Source: Oscheius onirici (taxonomy: Eukaryota; Nematoda; Chromadorea; Rhabditida; Rhabditidae). From it: 64,000 nucleotides of DNA. The position numbers were made by a program, and so were the translations under genes. The notes below the pieces were generated by a model. The model worked only from the letters and a program-made list of their open reading frames with translations. It had not been told where the DNA came from and did no database searches. Each line of letters starts with the position of its first letter. The first letter of the stretch is position 1. The stretch is from positions 4,960,001 through 5,024,000 of the forward strand of contig OW051471.1 of the NCBI GenBank assembly GCA_932521025.1. Direction: 5' to 3'. Shown here one piece after another: positions 20,710 to 33,072 of the stretch.

Positions 20710-21499
20710 ATGCTAGAAGCGCGAATTGTAGTAGTAGGCGACGGAGGTGTGGGGAAATCAGCACTGACTATACAATTCATCCAAAACCACTTTGTTGAAG
20801 AATATGATCCCACCATCGAAGACAGTTATCGCAAACAGGTTTGATATTTTTAAAAACTCTGCAAACCTCTTTTCAGGTTGTAATCGATGGGGAAACTTGC
20901 TTTTTGGATATTCTCGATACTGCAGGACAAGAAGAATACTCAGCCATGAGAGATCAGTACATGCGTACAGGTTCGTTTTGTATTTCTTCATTATTTCCTA
21001 TTTTAACTTTTAGGCGAAGGTTTTCTGCTCGTGTTTGCTGTAAATGAATCAAAATCTTTCGACAACGTTGCGACATATAGGGAGCAGATTCGAAGAGTCA
21101 AAGATTGCGACGATGTGACCCTTGTAGTTCTTCCGAAAATCGTGTAAACATTCAGGTACCGATGGTGTTAGTAGGAAACAAATGCGACTTGACGACGAGA
21201 GCTGTCGATGGAAGAACGATAGCAGATACGGCCCGTGCTTATGGAAAATTTTCATTTAGTATGCCATCATCATATCATTTTAGGAATACCAGTAGTCGAT
21301 ACATCAGCCAAAACACGTATGGGAGTTGACGAAGCCTTCTCACAGCTTGTCAGAGAGATAAGAAAGGTTTGTTTGTTTATCTTTCTTCTAAAATTGAAGC
21401 CCTAATACAGTATACCATTCATTGGTTCTCTTTCAGCGCCGAATCGACAAACCTAAGCCGGATAGGGACCGAAAGAGGGTGAAATGCTGCATCCTATAA
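20710..21499 (+). CDS. ras: Ras-family small GTPase (LET-60/Ras-like)
   Basis: Exons are 20710-20838, 20877-20970, 21014-21114, 21155-21243, 21284-21366 and 21437-21499. The P-loop ([10 protein letters not shown]), effector region ([14 protein letters not shown]), switch II ([14 protein letters not shown]), NKCD and SAK motifs are all intact. The protein is nearly identical to C. elegans LET-60 across the G domain. The N-terminus MLEARIVVV differs from the MTEYKLVVV of LET-60. The C-terminus is basic and ends KCCIL, a CAAX box with final leucine. Leucine predicts geranylgeranylation, whereas LET-60 ends in methionine and is farnesylated. The junction after exon 4 (YG|IP) lacks a GT donor: the intron would start GAAAAT at 21244. 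The gene could be the Ras orthologue or a paralogue. A TTTTCAG acceptor stands two bases before the ATG. Confidence 0.9.
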
Positions 21500-21740
21500 G
21501 CCGACTACTACATCCAATCCGAAGGTCTACTCATTCTAAAGCTCACCTTTTCTGCGCACAGTGAGGAAGACGTCACATCTTATTTTCGCGCAAACTACCT
21601 TTCGCTAATCCAGTTCTGTCATATCACAATCCTTTTCATTTTCAGTCATTCTACTCCCTTATGAGTCAGTCAATAATCTCTAGGATATTCAATTCGGGCC
21701 GCTAAGAATAGTCAGAAAAGCAACCACCTCCATTATACTT

Positions 21741-22176
21741 TAAAGTGAGCGTCCGGCTACGAGCGACCAAGCTGGTGCGCAGTAATTCAAAAAAATTGGC
21801 TCCAATTAGTATTTTTTATTTTTCAACGCTTTGCACTCGTTTTATCGTTTTCAAACCATGTTTAATCGATTCCCCATCAAATTTTACGCCAGTTACGTCT
21901 ATTCTGACGTCAAAATTACTGTCCTTAGAAAAGAAAAACATAGAGAAAGACAGAAATGGTGTTTTCGCCTTTTCCTTCCAGTTTTACTATATTTTTGTGA
22001 TCGGCATGTATGCATCTGAGGTAAAATTTGATGCCAAATCGATTAAACATGGTTTGGAAACGAAAAAAACGAGTGTAAAACGTCGAAAGAGCTAAAATAT
22101 AGATTTTGGGTTGAGATCGTGTCGGGACCCGCTGTAATCGCGATGGGACCTTTTTCATAGCCGGACGCTCGCTTTA
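21741..22176. mobile_element. MITE between Ras and NOP9
   Basis: The outer ends GAGCGTCCGGCTACGAGCG (left) and TAGCCGGACGCTC (right) are inverted. Inner arms around CAAACCATGTTTAATCGATT (21855-21875) and its complement (22035-22060) also pair. The element is about 435 bp and takes up nearly half of the gap between the two genes. No coding capacity is seen. Confidence 0.8.
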
Positions 22177-22490
22177 AGCTTCTCAACGCGTACATGTTCC
22201 CAAATTTTCATTGTCCTTCTATTACTGTTTCATCGTAAAAATCAGCATTTTCTCCTCTCTCTGCATAGGATTCAAGTTTGATGTTACCCACATTTTCACA
22301 CACACTGTCCGTTCTTCCAACATCGTTGTGAACGCTATAGGCAGTTGTTGTTTCGATTGTTGTTTACATTTTTCTGATAAAACCCAAATTAGTTTCATAA
22401 AGACGTCGTTTTACCGTGTTTTGTGCGAGTTAATGACTCTAACTATCGTCTCGAACTGAATAGGAACTGTACGCTTCTCTTGCAGGGAAA

Positions 22491-24687
22491 ATGACTCGTA
22501 AACGTAAGAATGAAGAACAGGCTGAAGAGCCTGTAGAACAGCCTAATGAGCAGAGGACTTTTCCCAAAAAGGCAAAGCAACGTCAGAAACCGAATTGGAA
22601 TACGACCGACCGGTATGAAGAGCGAAATGAGACGGGCTTTGCTGCTCGACCGACCGAGGAGGAGAAAGTGCAATACCCGACAGAACTCGTAGCATATCTC
22701 AAGAATTTCGTCGATCTGATTGGCAGCGAAGGAAAACAAGGTTCGTTTATCCTTATTGAACGACAACCAGAGATTTTGAGACGATGAGTTGTACGACAAG
22801 GTCATGGCAGAAAGTTCCGGTACGGAGGAGGTCCTTCTTAGTTTCTTCGACTCTTGCAAAGTCGTCGAGCAGATTTTCGGCTAGTTTACATTAATCGCTG
22901 TTATTTTCATTTTAGGAAGCTGCGAGTATGCCGCCAGTCTGTTTCTCAAGACGATTTGCCGTCTAAAACACAAGAAGATAGTCGATCTGCTCTTTGCCGA
23001 CACAGCAGCCAGAACAATCGAAAACTTGCTAATTACCATTTCCCCTATTTCAACTTTGGAACAGCTTCAAATACTGACAACTTTGTCCGATTTGCTCTGC
23101 GACAATTGGAAGGACGCCATCGTCATTAAACCGACTTCGTTTCTCGTCCGATGTCTAGCAAAAATGTGCTGTGGAATGATCAAGGTTTTCCCTATTTATC
23201 TATTCTCGAAGATAAGTTCAGAAAGGTGAAACAGTCTCGCATAAAATGAAAAAGGGCACCCCCGATTTCGGTTTTCCAAGCACTCCTATCGGTTCACAGC
23301 TGAGGATCATTTTCAACAGAATATCTGATCTCGCTGCCGATGCTTCGCTGTCAACAGGTAAATATTTGTCATTCGCAAAATTAGTCTTCACAGACCAACT
23401 GGAAAACCAGTATTGTTCCCTCGTCGTCCACGACATTCTGGAATGTGACGCTGCAGTTCAGACCGGAAAATGTACCCAGTTCATTAAGAAGAGAATGGAA
23501 ATGCCGAGTATTTTTCTTCATTTGTATGTTCTATTATCATCTTCCAGGTAGCCAGGTTTCTCTAAGTTGGTGTGGCAAAGGCAGTTCGCGAATTTGGGAA
23601 CGAGCAGTCGCTGGATGTTCCGAACCGAGGAGAACGACTCTTTGGGAAAATGTTGTTGAGCCCAGTGTTAGTTCCCTTGTTTTGTATTAAATCAATACCT
23701 ATTTCACAGCTGGAAAAGTTGGTCTTAGACAGAATGGCTAATCACCCCCTCCAGAGTTTCATCAAGTCTATTCAATCGGAAGAATTGGTAAGAAAATGTA
23801 TCTTATTTAAACGAGTTTTGCAGGCTGGGAAGGTATGCGACGTTCTTCTTCCTTTGATTCCGAAGATGTTCCAAAACCAACGAATTGGAGTTGTGACGGC
23901 AATGCTCAAATGTAGCCAGCTGGATTTGAAGATACAGGAGAAGATTCTGAAGGAATTGCGTACTCAGTTTCATTCAAATGTTAGTTTTACTGTTTTTCCT
24001 ATTTTTATCCAACAATTTCAGGCTAATAAAAAAACTGACTTTTTCTTGAAAGTTTTGTCTATGAACAGGTGGAACGGAGGGAAATTTGACGCAAATCAGT
24101 CTGATCTTCAAGCGAGTCTTCCTTATAATTACAAATAGGTAAAACTTTTAGGGAAGTCTTATGCTCCAATGTTTGTTTGGCCTCCAGAAAGTCAAAACTG
24201 CTTCCATGGGAGTTCTTGCTCTCGACAAAGAAACTATTATTCAAATGGTAGTTTTGTTCATTTCTAAATATGTTTCACATATTAGGCGTTCAACAAAACA
24301 TGTACGTTTGTGATACAAGCTATTTTGAAGAGCGAAACGGTTGAAGATGGCGTCAAGAATCACATCATCGATGCATTTGAAGTAAACTCCTTCTTTTTAT
24401 AGTGAAATAAGCAATTTTTAGGACAAATGGGAGAAACTGATTGAGAATCCAACGGGAAGCAGAGTTTTCGACTGTGTCTGGGATTTGCCGCTGACCACAG
24501 TCGACAAGAAGCAAAGGATCATGAAGAAACTGGTTTCTGTGAGAGTTAGTCCTATAGTAATTCCGCCTAAAGTTCATTTTAGAACACGAGCAAAAACTTC
24601 AAGTTTGCCATGCTTCGTTGCGATCAAATGTTGTTCCGTAAGGATCGGAAAGCATGGGTCCAGAAAATGAAAAAGTGGAACAAATAG
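22491..24687 (+). CDS. nop9: NOP9, Pumilio-like nucleolar RNA-binding protein
   Basis: NOP9 is a nucleolar protein with Pumilio-type repeats that binds pre-rRNA and is needed for small-subunit ribosome assembly. The N-terminus (TRKRKNEEQAEE, PKKAKQRQKPNW) is a basic nucleolar-type leader. Helical repeats follow, including MANHPLQSFIKSIQSEEL, MFQNQRIGVVTAML, CTFVIQAILKSE and LIENPTGSRVFDCVWDLPL. This order and the closing block FKFAMLRCDQMLFRKDRKAW match the end of NOP9 (RDPFGHHVARNVALTTFLKRREAW), which separates it from PUF translational regulators. About ten short introns are present. One junction (IF|GSCEYAAS, near 22881) only works with a GC donor (GCTAGT); using the nearby GT creates a stop. 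The gene ends 70 nt from the convergent ankyrin gene. Confidence 0.8.
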
Positions 24688-24756
24688 ACAAATTTGTTGA
24701 TTGTTGTATTTTGTTCGTTGTCTGTTAAACGTTCATTCTGTCGTACGTATGTACAA

Positions 24757-26785
24757 TCAAACAGACGGAGACAGCTGCAGCTCCTCCACTTCGTCCAAAA
24801 CCCTGTCAATGTGTTCGACTGCCGACAAGCCGAGTCCTTCCCAGTCCAGAACCTTGACTCGTTCGGACAAAGCATCGTCTTCTGTCTGAGCCGAACAATC
24901 TCGGACGCTTCCGTCATCTAAAAACTTCATGCGATGTCTCTCCACGATGCTGAAATGGGTCATTTTGTAAGTTGTTAGAATTTAAACTTGTTCTCTTCGC
25001 CAGAAGAATACCCGGAGCTGAGTTTAGGAGACATGGCGATGAGAAGATTGGGTGATTGTGTGGAAATGGGAGAAAGGGGCTGTGTGATCAGGGGAATAGG
25101 AGAGATTATTGAAGGAGGAATTGGAGAAAGTGCTGGACCAGAAGACGCAGATGAAGGGCGGAGAACCTTCTTCCTTCCAGAATCGTCTAATTTTTTTCAG
25201 CTTAACATTTTGGATGAACTAACTTTGGAAAACGACCATTCTAGCAGCTAGTTCGTGGTATCCTCTTACGGAGGCTATTCCGACAGGTGAGTGGCCAGAC
25301 GCGTTTACCGCCCCCAAATCGGCACCATTTTCTATCTGGAACATCATGATACATTGTTCAGAAGAAGGTTTACAAGAAGAAGACAAGCCGGCGCATGATT
25401 TCCAATGGCTGCCAGATGGAGAGGCGTGTTTCCTCGAGAGTCTTTAGCAGCCAGTTTCTGTTTACTCTTCTTCGAGGAAAATTGGTCGAGAAGAAGACGT
25501 AAAACGGAAGTCGATCCACAATCTAAACTCTTCTAAATGTTTTTAACCAAATTGACAAACAGGCAGCACAATGAATAGCTGTGGCCTCGTCGGTCGTCTT
25601 CCATCCGATGGCATCTTGACCCATTCGCTCCAACAGCCATCTGGCTATGTTCTCGTGGCCACAGAGAGAAGCGATATGGAGCAGAGATTGACCTGTTTGG
25701 ATCAATCAGAATGTGATATGAAATACCTCGATTGTTCACAATTCCAATTTCACTGTGACCAGTCTCGGTCAGAAACTTGATGCAGGAACTGCAGCCCGCT
25801 TGAGCAGCATAAATGCTCGGAGTACAGCCAAATTCGTCTCTTGCATTGACCATCTGACTGTCGAACTTTAGCAACAGCTTTAACAGTTCAAGGTTGCCTA
25901 TATTTTGACGTTGAAACTTTGACAAGAGTCGCCACCTTGTGCAGCTGCCACATGTATCGGAAGCATTTGTGTTCCGTTTGGCAAAGTTGCCAGTGATTTC
26001 CCGAATCTTTTCAGAAGTCTCGCCGACATTTTATTGTCTCCCTTCGCAGCAGCCGCCATCAATAACGAAGTCCCGTTCACATCTCTGAGAATTTCGTCTT
26101 CTTTTTCAGTTCAAAGTTACCTCTGAAGAGCCATCTGGAGAACCTCTCTCAAGGGTCCGGCCAAGACGAGTTCGATTGCTTCCTCGTCGCCAGCCGCCAC
26201 AGAAATATGGGCCGGAAGTTCTCCCAAATCGGAAGAAATCTCACGAATACCCGGTACGGTCTCACAAAGATATCTGAAGAGTTCTATTCCAATTGGACCT
26301 TAATCTGTTTGTGCCGCGACTAACCCCCATCTGATAAGACAAAAGTCAACAAAACGGCGAACAAACAGCACCTGAGGGCAGCCGTGTGTTTCTGGCGTGC
26401 TGCATGGTGGGCTGCTGTCTCTCCGTGCTCGTCCTTTTTCAGAAGTTCTTCTCGTGTCAGGTTACGGAGACAAAGGACGTGGCCCTCTTGAGCAGCGATA
26501 ACCGCTGTGAGACACTTGTGATCGGGACGAGTGTCTTTAGGACTGTAAGAGTTATTACAACAACAGCGAAATACATTGATCTTTTACGGCTTTGGTAGTT
26601 TTTTACTGGGACAATGTGACTGGAACAGAGTGACAAGGGAAGAATGAAAGAGGAGCTAGGGCTGAGGATCTGTTACAAAAAGAAGTGATATGGAAAACAA
26701 GAAATCTCTAACTTTAGGACGGCGCTATCCTTTTAATATGTCAAAGGGGAACACAATTGACTCACCTATCACGGGGCGACGGCAT
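24757..26785 (-). CDS. Ankyrin-repeat protein, espin-like
   Basis: The short first exon (26785-26766, MPSPRD) joins across a 223-nt intron to exon 2, which begins with a GHVLCLRNLTREELLKKDEH-type ankyrin unit. At least six more ankyrin units follow, for example ELPAHISVAAGDEEAIELVL, GTSLLMAAAAKGD, MLPIHVAAAQG, GCTPSIYAAQAGCSSCIKFL, GQSLLHIASLCGHENIARWL and AIHCAAC. The C-terminal third is serine- and proline-rich (SPIPPSIISPIPLITQPLSP) and ends in a helical, acidic tail (SAVEHIDRVLDEVEELQLSP). The architecture of N-terminal ankyrin repeats and a proline-rich linker resembles espins, which bundle actin. I do not see a certain WH2 or actin-bundling module, so espin is a suggestion only. Confidence 0.7.
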
Positions 26786-27045
26786 AGCAACTGAGGAGCG
26801 GCAGTCAAACAAACGGCAAACAACCGGCTCCGGAGGACAGAGTGCGCGAAAGATTCGACTCTTACTCTAACAGAACAGGGCACTGTTAAGACTGCTATTC
26901 CTTTTCCTTTAGTTTTAGGAATATTGTGCTGGTCATAGAGAGAAGAAACAGAGAAATATTAACAACGTTTACTGAAGTAACCTGTCGGAAAACCAAATAA
27001 CAGTGGAAACAATAAAAAAAACCCACAAATAGTAATAAAATTAGC

Positions 27046-30000
27046 CTATTGGCAGACCGTCAGTGATTTTCCGGCCAAATCGTGAACAGGGGAACATGGA
27101 TGAACTGTTAGACCATCGGAGGCAGTCAGAAGAAGTTTGCCACTCCAAAGATTGAAAGCAGAACGAACTTCGTAAAGGAGATCACTGAATGAGAGCTTCT
27201 TGTCTCCATTCTCCAATTTCAGTCGAAGAGTCGTTCCACCGTGTGAAATCTTCACAGAGGGGCCAGCGTCAGCAACAACCAGCCACAACTGAATTCAAAA
27301 ATTTCGTAGAACTAAAAAACGCATACCGAAACTTTGTTCTCCTTGACATTGCTAACATTTTCCGCGATGGCAGACTTTCCAACAGGAAGAGCTTCCAGTT
27401 TGAGAAGGGTTCCTAAATACGGGGATAGTTAGAAGATTAAAAACAAGTCTACTTGATGCCGCAGAACCGATCTTTTCGCATTGAGAAGCCACAACTTTGG
27501 CAAGCTGTCCATTTTCCGGCTTGATGATACAGTAGGCCAGAGCAATGTCAGTTTCGGCAAGTTTCGCTGTTTTCCTTAATTTTTGAATGCGGTTCGTCAC
27601 TTCTCGGCCGAGGCCTTCCTCCTTCAGAGATTCATCCGCAGTAGTATCCAGAAGAACAATAGTCTAAACAATTATTGAAGATGGCAAGTGCCAGAATCTA
27701 ACCTTGCTGTCGGAATGCGCTTGGTATCCATCAGCTCCCCCGGTATTTGCTCCAACGCCGTATGAGACAGTCATATCTTCTGGACCGATTTCGTGGCCCA
27801 GAACCTCCAATTTTCCATCGGACAAGAATTTATCCAAGTCTTCTTGAGTTGTCTTCTGTTTCAAATATTCAGCTACCTTCTTCTGATCGCCCTTCAGACG
27901 AGCTCCGAGAGCACGGAAGTTGATGTCGGCTTTCAGAGATACTCCATATTTGTCCTTCTCCTGGGAAACGGTCAGTTTTCGAACATTTAATTCGGAAAGG
28001 ATGTAGTGCTCCAGACTTTGGACATCAGCCAAGAATTCGGAATCTCGACTGATGACAATCATTTCCTTCAGCGGATACTAAAACCAAAATAAATTACGTA
28101 AACGAATAGAACAACACCTTGACTGGGATTACGGCCTTTTCACGTAGAATGCGGACAAGATCGATGACTGAACGCATAGCTTCTACTCTTCTTTCAACGG
28201 TTTGGTCAATGAGAGACTCATCCGGCGTAGGCAACAGCGTGAAGTGAACGCTCTCTTCCTTATTGCCAGTCACTTTTCTCAGATTCTGCCAGATATAGTC
28301 GCAGAAGAACGGAGTGAATGGAGACATGAGACGAGTGATGAGGACAAGTACACGTCCAAGAGCAGTCAGAGCATGGAGTTGATCCTCTGCGCCACATTCT
28401 CCCTTGATGCGTCTTCTGTTGAGACGGACGTAGACATTTGTCAATGTGTCGAAGTACTTCGTCAATGGGCCGACAACGGCGTACAAATGATATCTGATTT
28501 TTTTATTTAGATTGAAGTAACCAGATGTTCGCTTACTCGTTCATTTCCTTCCGGACAAACTGAACCAAACTGTTGGTAAACGACTGAACCCAGTGATCCA
28601 TGACGTTCGTGCTCGTATCCATTTGAATCGAGAATTTATTTAAGCCGTCCTGGAATGGATCGAAGTTTCCGAAATATTTTTCTTACATGTTCAAAGAGCT
28701 GGACATTCTGGATGAAGAATCGGTAGGCGTTGAACCAGGGAAGGAAGACAGATTTAAGAAGATCACGAACCCCATCCTCTCTACAAAAATTAACTTGAAA
28801 AAAAAAATGAAAGAAAAAATTAACTGGAAACGGAGATTTTCTCCTCGGACAACGGGCGAGTCGATGAGATAAAGACGAAGAGCGTCGGCACCGTACTTGT
28901 TGACAATTTCAGTAGGATCAGGATAGTTCTTCTTTCTTTTAGACATCTTATTTCCGTCAGAAGCCAGCACAAGACCGTTGCAGATGAGATTCTAAAAGAG
29001 TCATAAAATGCTGAAATAGAAAAAAACCTTGAAGGGAGGTCTTCCGAACAACGCAGTTGAAAGTACAAGAAGAGTATAAAACCATCCACGAGTTTGATCG
29101 ATTCCTTCGGCAATGAAATCGGCGGGGAAGTTGTCCTCAAAAACCTTCTTGTTCTCGAACGGATAGTGATTCTGAGCGTAAGGCATCGATCCAGACTCGA
29201 ACCAGCAATCGAAAACTTCGGGAACACGTCTCAAAACACCACGTCCAGTCTTCGAAGGAATGGTCAGATCATCAACACTGAAAATTACAGAATTTGTTGG
29301 CAAGAACCGTCAAAAGTACTTTTCTCTATGAATATCTGTAATCGTCTTTCCGGTCAGCTCTTCCAGTTCCTTTATGCTGCCAGGAGCAACAATTTCTTCG
29401 AGATCATCGCTGACCCATAGATTTATCGGCGTTCCCCAGAAGCGATTACGAGAGACCGCCCAGTCGCGGGCATCCTTCAGCCAATTGGCGAATCGCTTAT
29501 CTTTCACAAACGAAGGAACCCTAAAAATAATTTTAAGATGGAAATGGACATTTTCTACCAATATGTTTTGTCGTTGTTCGCTAGAAGACGGTCTTTGAGT
29601 GACTCGACACGAATGAACCAGCTGGGGACGGCCTTGTAGAGAAGAGGAGTGTCGGACCGCCAGCAGAAAGGATAAGAGTGCTTAACTTCTCCCTGTTTGA
29701 CGAGATTTCCCATTTCCTTCAGTTTTTTGATTATCAACTTGTCGGCATCCTTGACGTAAACTCCTTCCCAGTCTTTCACTTCAGATGTGAATTTGCCGCT
29801 CTCATCAACAGGGCAAACAACTTTCATGTCCTTCGTGATGATATTATTCTCCAGACAAACTTGGTAATCAATCTATAAGTTTTGTTGCCCAACCTAAGTA
29901 TTGAAATTGAACCTCTCCAAAATACGGGGCTTGATGAACAACGCCGGTACCTTGATCGACGGTGACGAAAGTGTTGTTCAGCACACGGAAAGCCTTCCTC

Positions 30001-31110
30001 TCCTCCATGTACTCGAAATAAGGGAATAATGGCTCGTATTCCTTCCCAGCGAATGCCTTGCCGGTTACAGTTTCAATTACTTCCAAATTGTCATTTTTCA
30101 GCTCCGACAAGCGTTCCTTCATCACAACGTATTCGATACCAGTTGTCTTGTCTAAATCGAACATATTTCTTTTCGAAAAAAAACAGCTAGTTACCTTTAG
30201 CAACAACGTACTCCAGATCAGGATGAACACAGAGAGCCAAGTTGCTGGGAAGAGTCCACGGAGTAGTAGTCCATGCAACCATCAGTCGATTAGTGTTTTC
30301 TTTCAGACGAAAGCCGACGCATACTAAATCGGTGGTTCAACTTGATCTTAAAAGGATATCTTAAAAGACCTGCAGGATCAACGACATCTTTGTAATTCTG
30401 TCCAGCTTCGAAATTGGATAGAGGAGTGGAACAGGCCGTAGAGAACGGCATTACTTTGACTCCGCGATAGACGAGACCTTTCGTTACCAGCTGGCTGAAT
30501 GCCCACCAGACACTCTCCATGAACCACGGGTAAAGAGTCTTGTAGTCGTTCTTGAAATCGATCCAGCGACCCATTCGTTGCACGGTCTGTTCCCATTCCT
30601 GCAAGAACTTGTAAGAAAAGTGTGATGAGGAAAACTACCGTGGCATATCGCATGACGATGCTTCGGCATTCGTCATTGTATTTTCCAATTCCCATCGCGA
30701 GAATGTCACTGGGACCTTTGATTCCAAGAGTTTTATCGACCTCAAACTCCTAAAATGTGTAAATACAACAGAAAGAATTGAAAAGCATACCACAGGAAGA
30801 CCGTGAGTGTCCCATCCAAAGCGTCTCTCAACATAATGTCCATCCTGAGTGGCCCACCGAGTCACAATATCTTTGATAGTTCCGGCCAGAATATGGCCGT
30901 AATGAGGCAGACCTGTGGCGAAGGGAGGTCCGTCATAAAAGGTAAAGCGCGGCCGATCCTTGGACAGTCTGGAAAAACAGCTGTTGTACAGAGCAAGAAA
31001 ACTTACTCGAGGGATTTTTCGAAGGTTTTGTTCTCGACCCATTTTTTCAGAACTTCTTCCTCAGAAGCCGGGAAATTTATATTTTCCGGCACGGTGGTTA
31101 AACCACTCAT
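27046..31110 (-). CDS. iars1: Cytosolic isoleucyl-tRNA synthetase
   Basis: This class Ia synthetase charges tRNA-Ile in the cytosol. The N-terminus ([20 protein letters not shown]) leads to the HIGH-type motif in [14 protein letters not shown]. The editing domain follows ([18 protein letters not shown]), then the KMSKR loop ([20 protein letters not shown]) and the anticodon-binding region with [15 protein letters not shown]. The C-terminus ends [10 protein letters not shown]. The series of blocks and the overall length of about 1,140 residues fit the eukaryotic cytosolic enzyme, not the mitochondrial or bacterial type. About ten short introns are present; near 30370-30324 an intron with donor GTCTTT must be removed to join DPA to [22 protein letters not shown] acceptor stands one base before the ATG, indicating trans-splicing. 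The gene diverges from the CHD1L gene across a repeat-rich gap. Confidence 0.95.
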
Positions 31111-31604
31111 TCTGAAAAAGAAATATTTGTTAAGTGAATTGGATAGAAATGAGAAAAGGAAGCAGTTTTCGTAAGCAACAGTGCTTATGGATTGCACAAT
31201 ATTTCTTCATCACCAGAAAGATGAAACATGATGCAATATGATCAGAGGCGTGAAATCGACATAATATGGAAGCAAAACTGTTTTTCAGATAGGAAACCTT
31301 CAAGGATGAAAAACTGAACTGACACTCAGACAGCGAAAGATAAGATGAATGGTATGACATTCACAACGCTTGGATTTCTCGAAGTCGTAATGTTATAGGT
31401 GTAACCTTTTCCACGAGCCAGCAGGTTGGTGAAAACCTCAATATGCAAAGAGAAAGATTTAAAAAAAACGAACTGAAAGTAAGCACTGGAAAAAAATGTT
31501 TCAAATGTCTAAAGTTTGGGATTCCGAGGTACGTAGAATGATTCCCGTAACGAAGTGCAAGTTGCGGGCAAAAAGACCGCTCGAAAATATAATAGTGTTC
31601 AGAT

Positions 31605-32115
31605 TGTTTGCTAATTCGGGGCTGTCTGGCAGCGAAAATGTTCGGTTTGAAATCGTCAGTTTGCAAAAATCTTGCCTGAGTATCCAACGTTTGCGTGCTG
31701 TCGAGCTAAATTGGTATAACATGTAAACATTGAATACTCGGTCAAGATTTTTGCAAAGTGACCATTTTCAAATCGAACATTTTCGCTGCGAGACAGCCCC
31801 GCTAATTCATCACAAGATAAAAACCAGGCTTGTTGAAAACCTGCGCTGCGGCCAGATTGGACTTTGCGGCGGGCTGAAAAATTTATTTCGCATTCTTTTG
31901 TTTCCAAATACGTCCCTCGATTAGATTTAGTTTTGTCATCAGAAAAATTAGAAGAAAATCGAAAACTGACAATGAAAATCGAAAAAAGCTGCTATTTTTA
32001 CCGAATTTCGTCAAAAAACCGCATTTTCTTCCATTTTTGTCGCCAGTTTTCGATTTTCTTCCAATTTTTCTGATGACAAAACTAAATCTAATCGAGGGAC
32101 GTATTTGGAAACTCA
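31605..32115. mobile_element. Two adjacent palindromic elements
   Basis: The first has arms at 31611-31680 and 31743-31812, each containing GACAGCCCC and CGAAAATGTTCG with inner TTTGCAAAAATCTTG. The second has arms at 31903-31970 and 32040-32112, pairing TTTCCAAATACGTCCCTCGA with its complement. Both look like short MITEs with small loops. The rest of 31111-33072, between the isoleucyl-tRNA synthetase and CHD1L genes, shows no exon. Confidence 0.7.
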
Positions 32116-32574
32116 AGCAGACAGACCGAAATAGTGTCAAATCGGGACAGCATGAAACGAGACGTCGACTACTGTAATATCTGCGCTGGGCTGATTTTAT
32201 TCAACGAGTATCACTGTGGGCTGAATGAATGGATTATGAGAATAGGCAAATAAGCTTCTGAATCCGAACAGATGTGCAAAAGAGGGGCAGTGGATTTACC
32301 GAGAAAACGGTAACAAAAGCTAACGTGTGACTAAAAAAAATGTAGTTCTCTGGTTTAGAAAATAAAAAAATGAGTCGAACTTGCGCCGAGAATGCAGGTG
32401 TTGTGACGATTCTCGTTCGATACGCAGTCTCTGCCGGGTTAGGGACTTTTCTTAGAAAAAGTACAGTAGAATTCGTGTCGAGACTCATCTGCGTGTTCTC
32501 CAGCCGTTTTTCGGGTTTCTAACTACTTTTACTGAGTTCAACGTGTAAGGAAACCCCGGGAGAAGAAAATTAGG

Positions 32575-32740
32575 TTGTACTGCAGTGGGAACGTCGCACC
32601 TGCAAACCGGCAAAGTTCAAAGTGGCCGCGTTCAAAACGTGCCAAATTCAAAATGGCTCGCGCGCGAAACGGTTCACATTCAAAGTGGTTTTGCCAATTT
32701 CGGGGCTGTCCCCCTACTGCAATACAACCGAAAATTAAAA
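32575..32740. mobile_element. Short member of the TTGTACTGCAGT family
   Basis: It begins TTGTACTGCAGTGGG and ends CCTACTGCAATACAAC, an imperfect inverted pair like the ends of the 19.7-20.2 kb element. The interior repeats the phrase TTCAAAGTGG with small changes, as in the larger copy (GGCCACTTTGAAC). Confidence 0.65.
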
Positions 32741-33072
32741 TAAAAAAGATATAAATAAGCCAAAATTGTTCGAGAACGTCTTGTGAACGGCTGTTGTCGA
32801 TTTCTTGCTAATTTCGATAAACTTCAATTTTCTTTGCGGATTCATTTTTTTTGCCTAACTTTTTTCTGTACTAACTGGTATTTGTTCACAATGACTGGGG
32901 AAACACCAAAAACCTAGAAAAAAGCGTGCTGAATTTCTTTTTCCTGCCGGTCCAAGCGCACATGTCTAGCCAGGCCCGACTATTTATTCCCGGCAGAGAT
33001 GGCCGAAAATTGTGATTTTACTAGATTTTCGGCGTTTTCCTGTCTTTTTAAAGACCAAATTTTCAGAACTGC

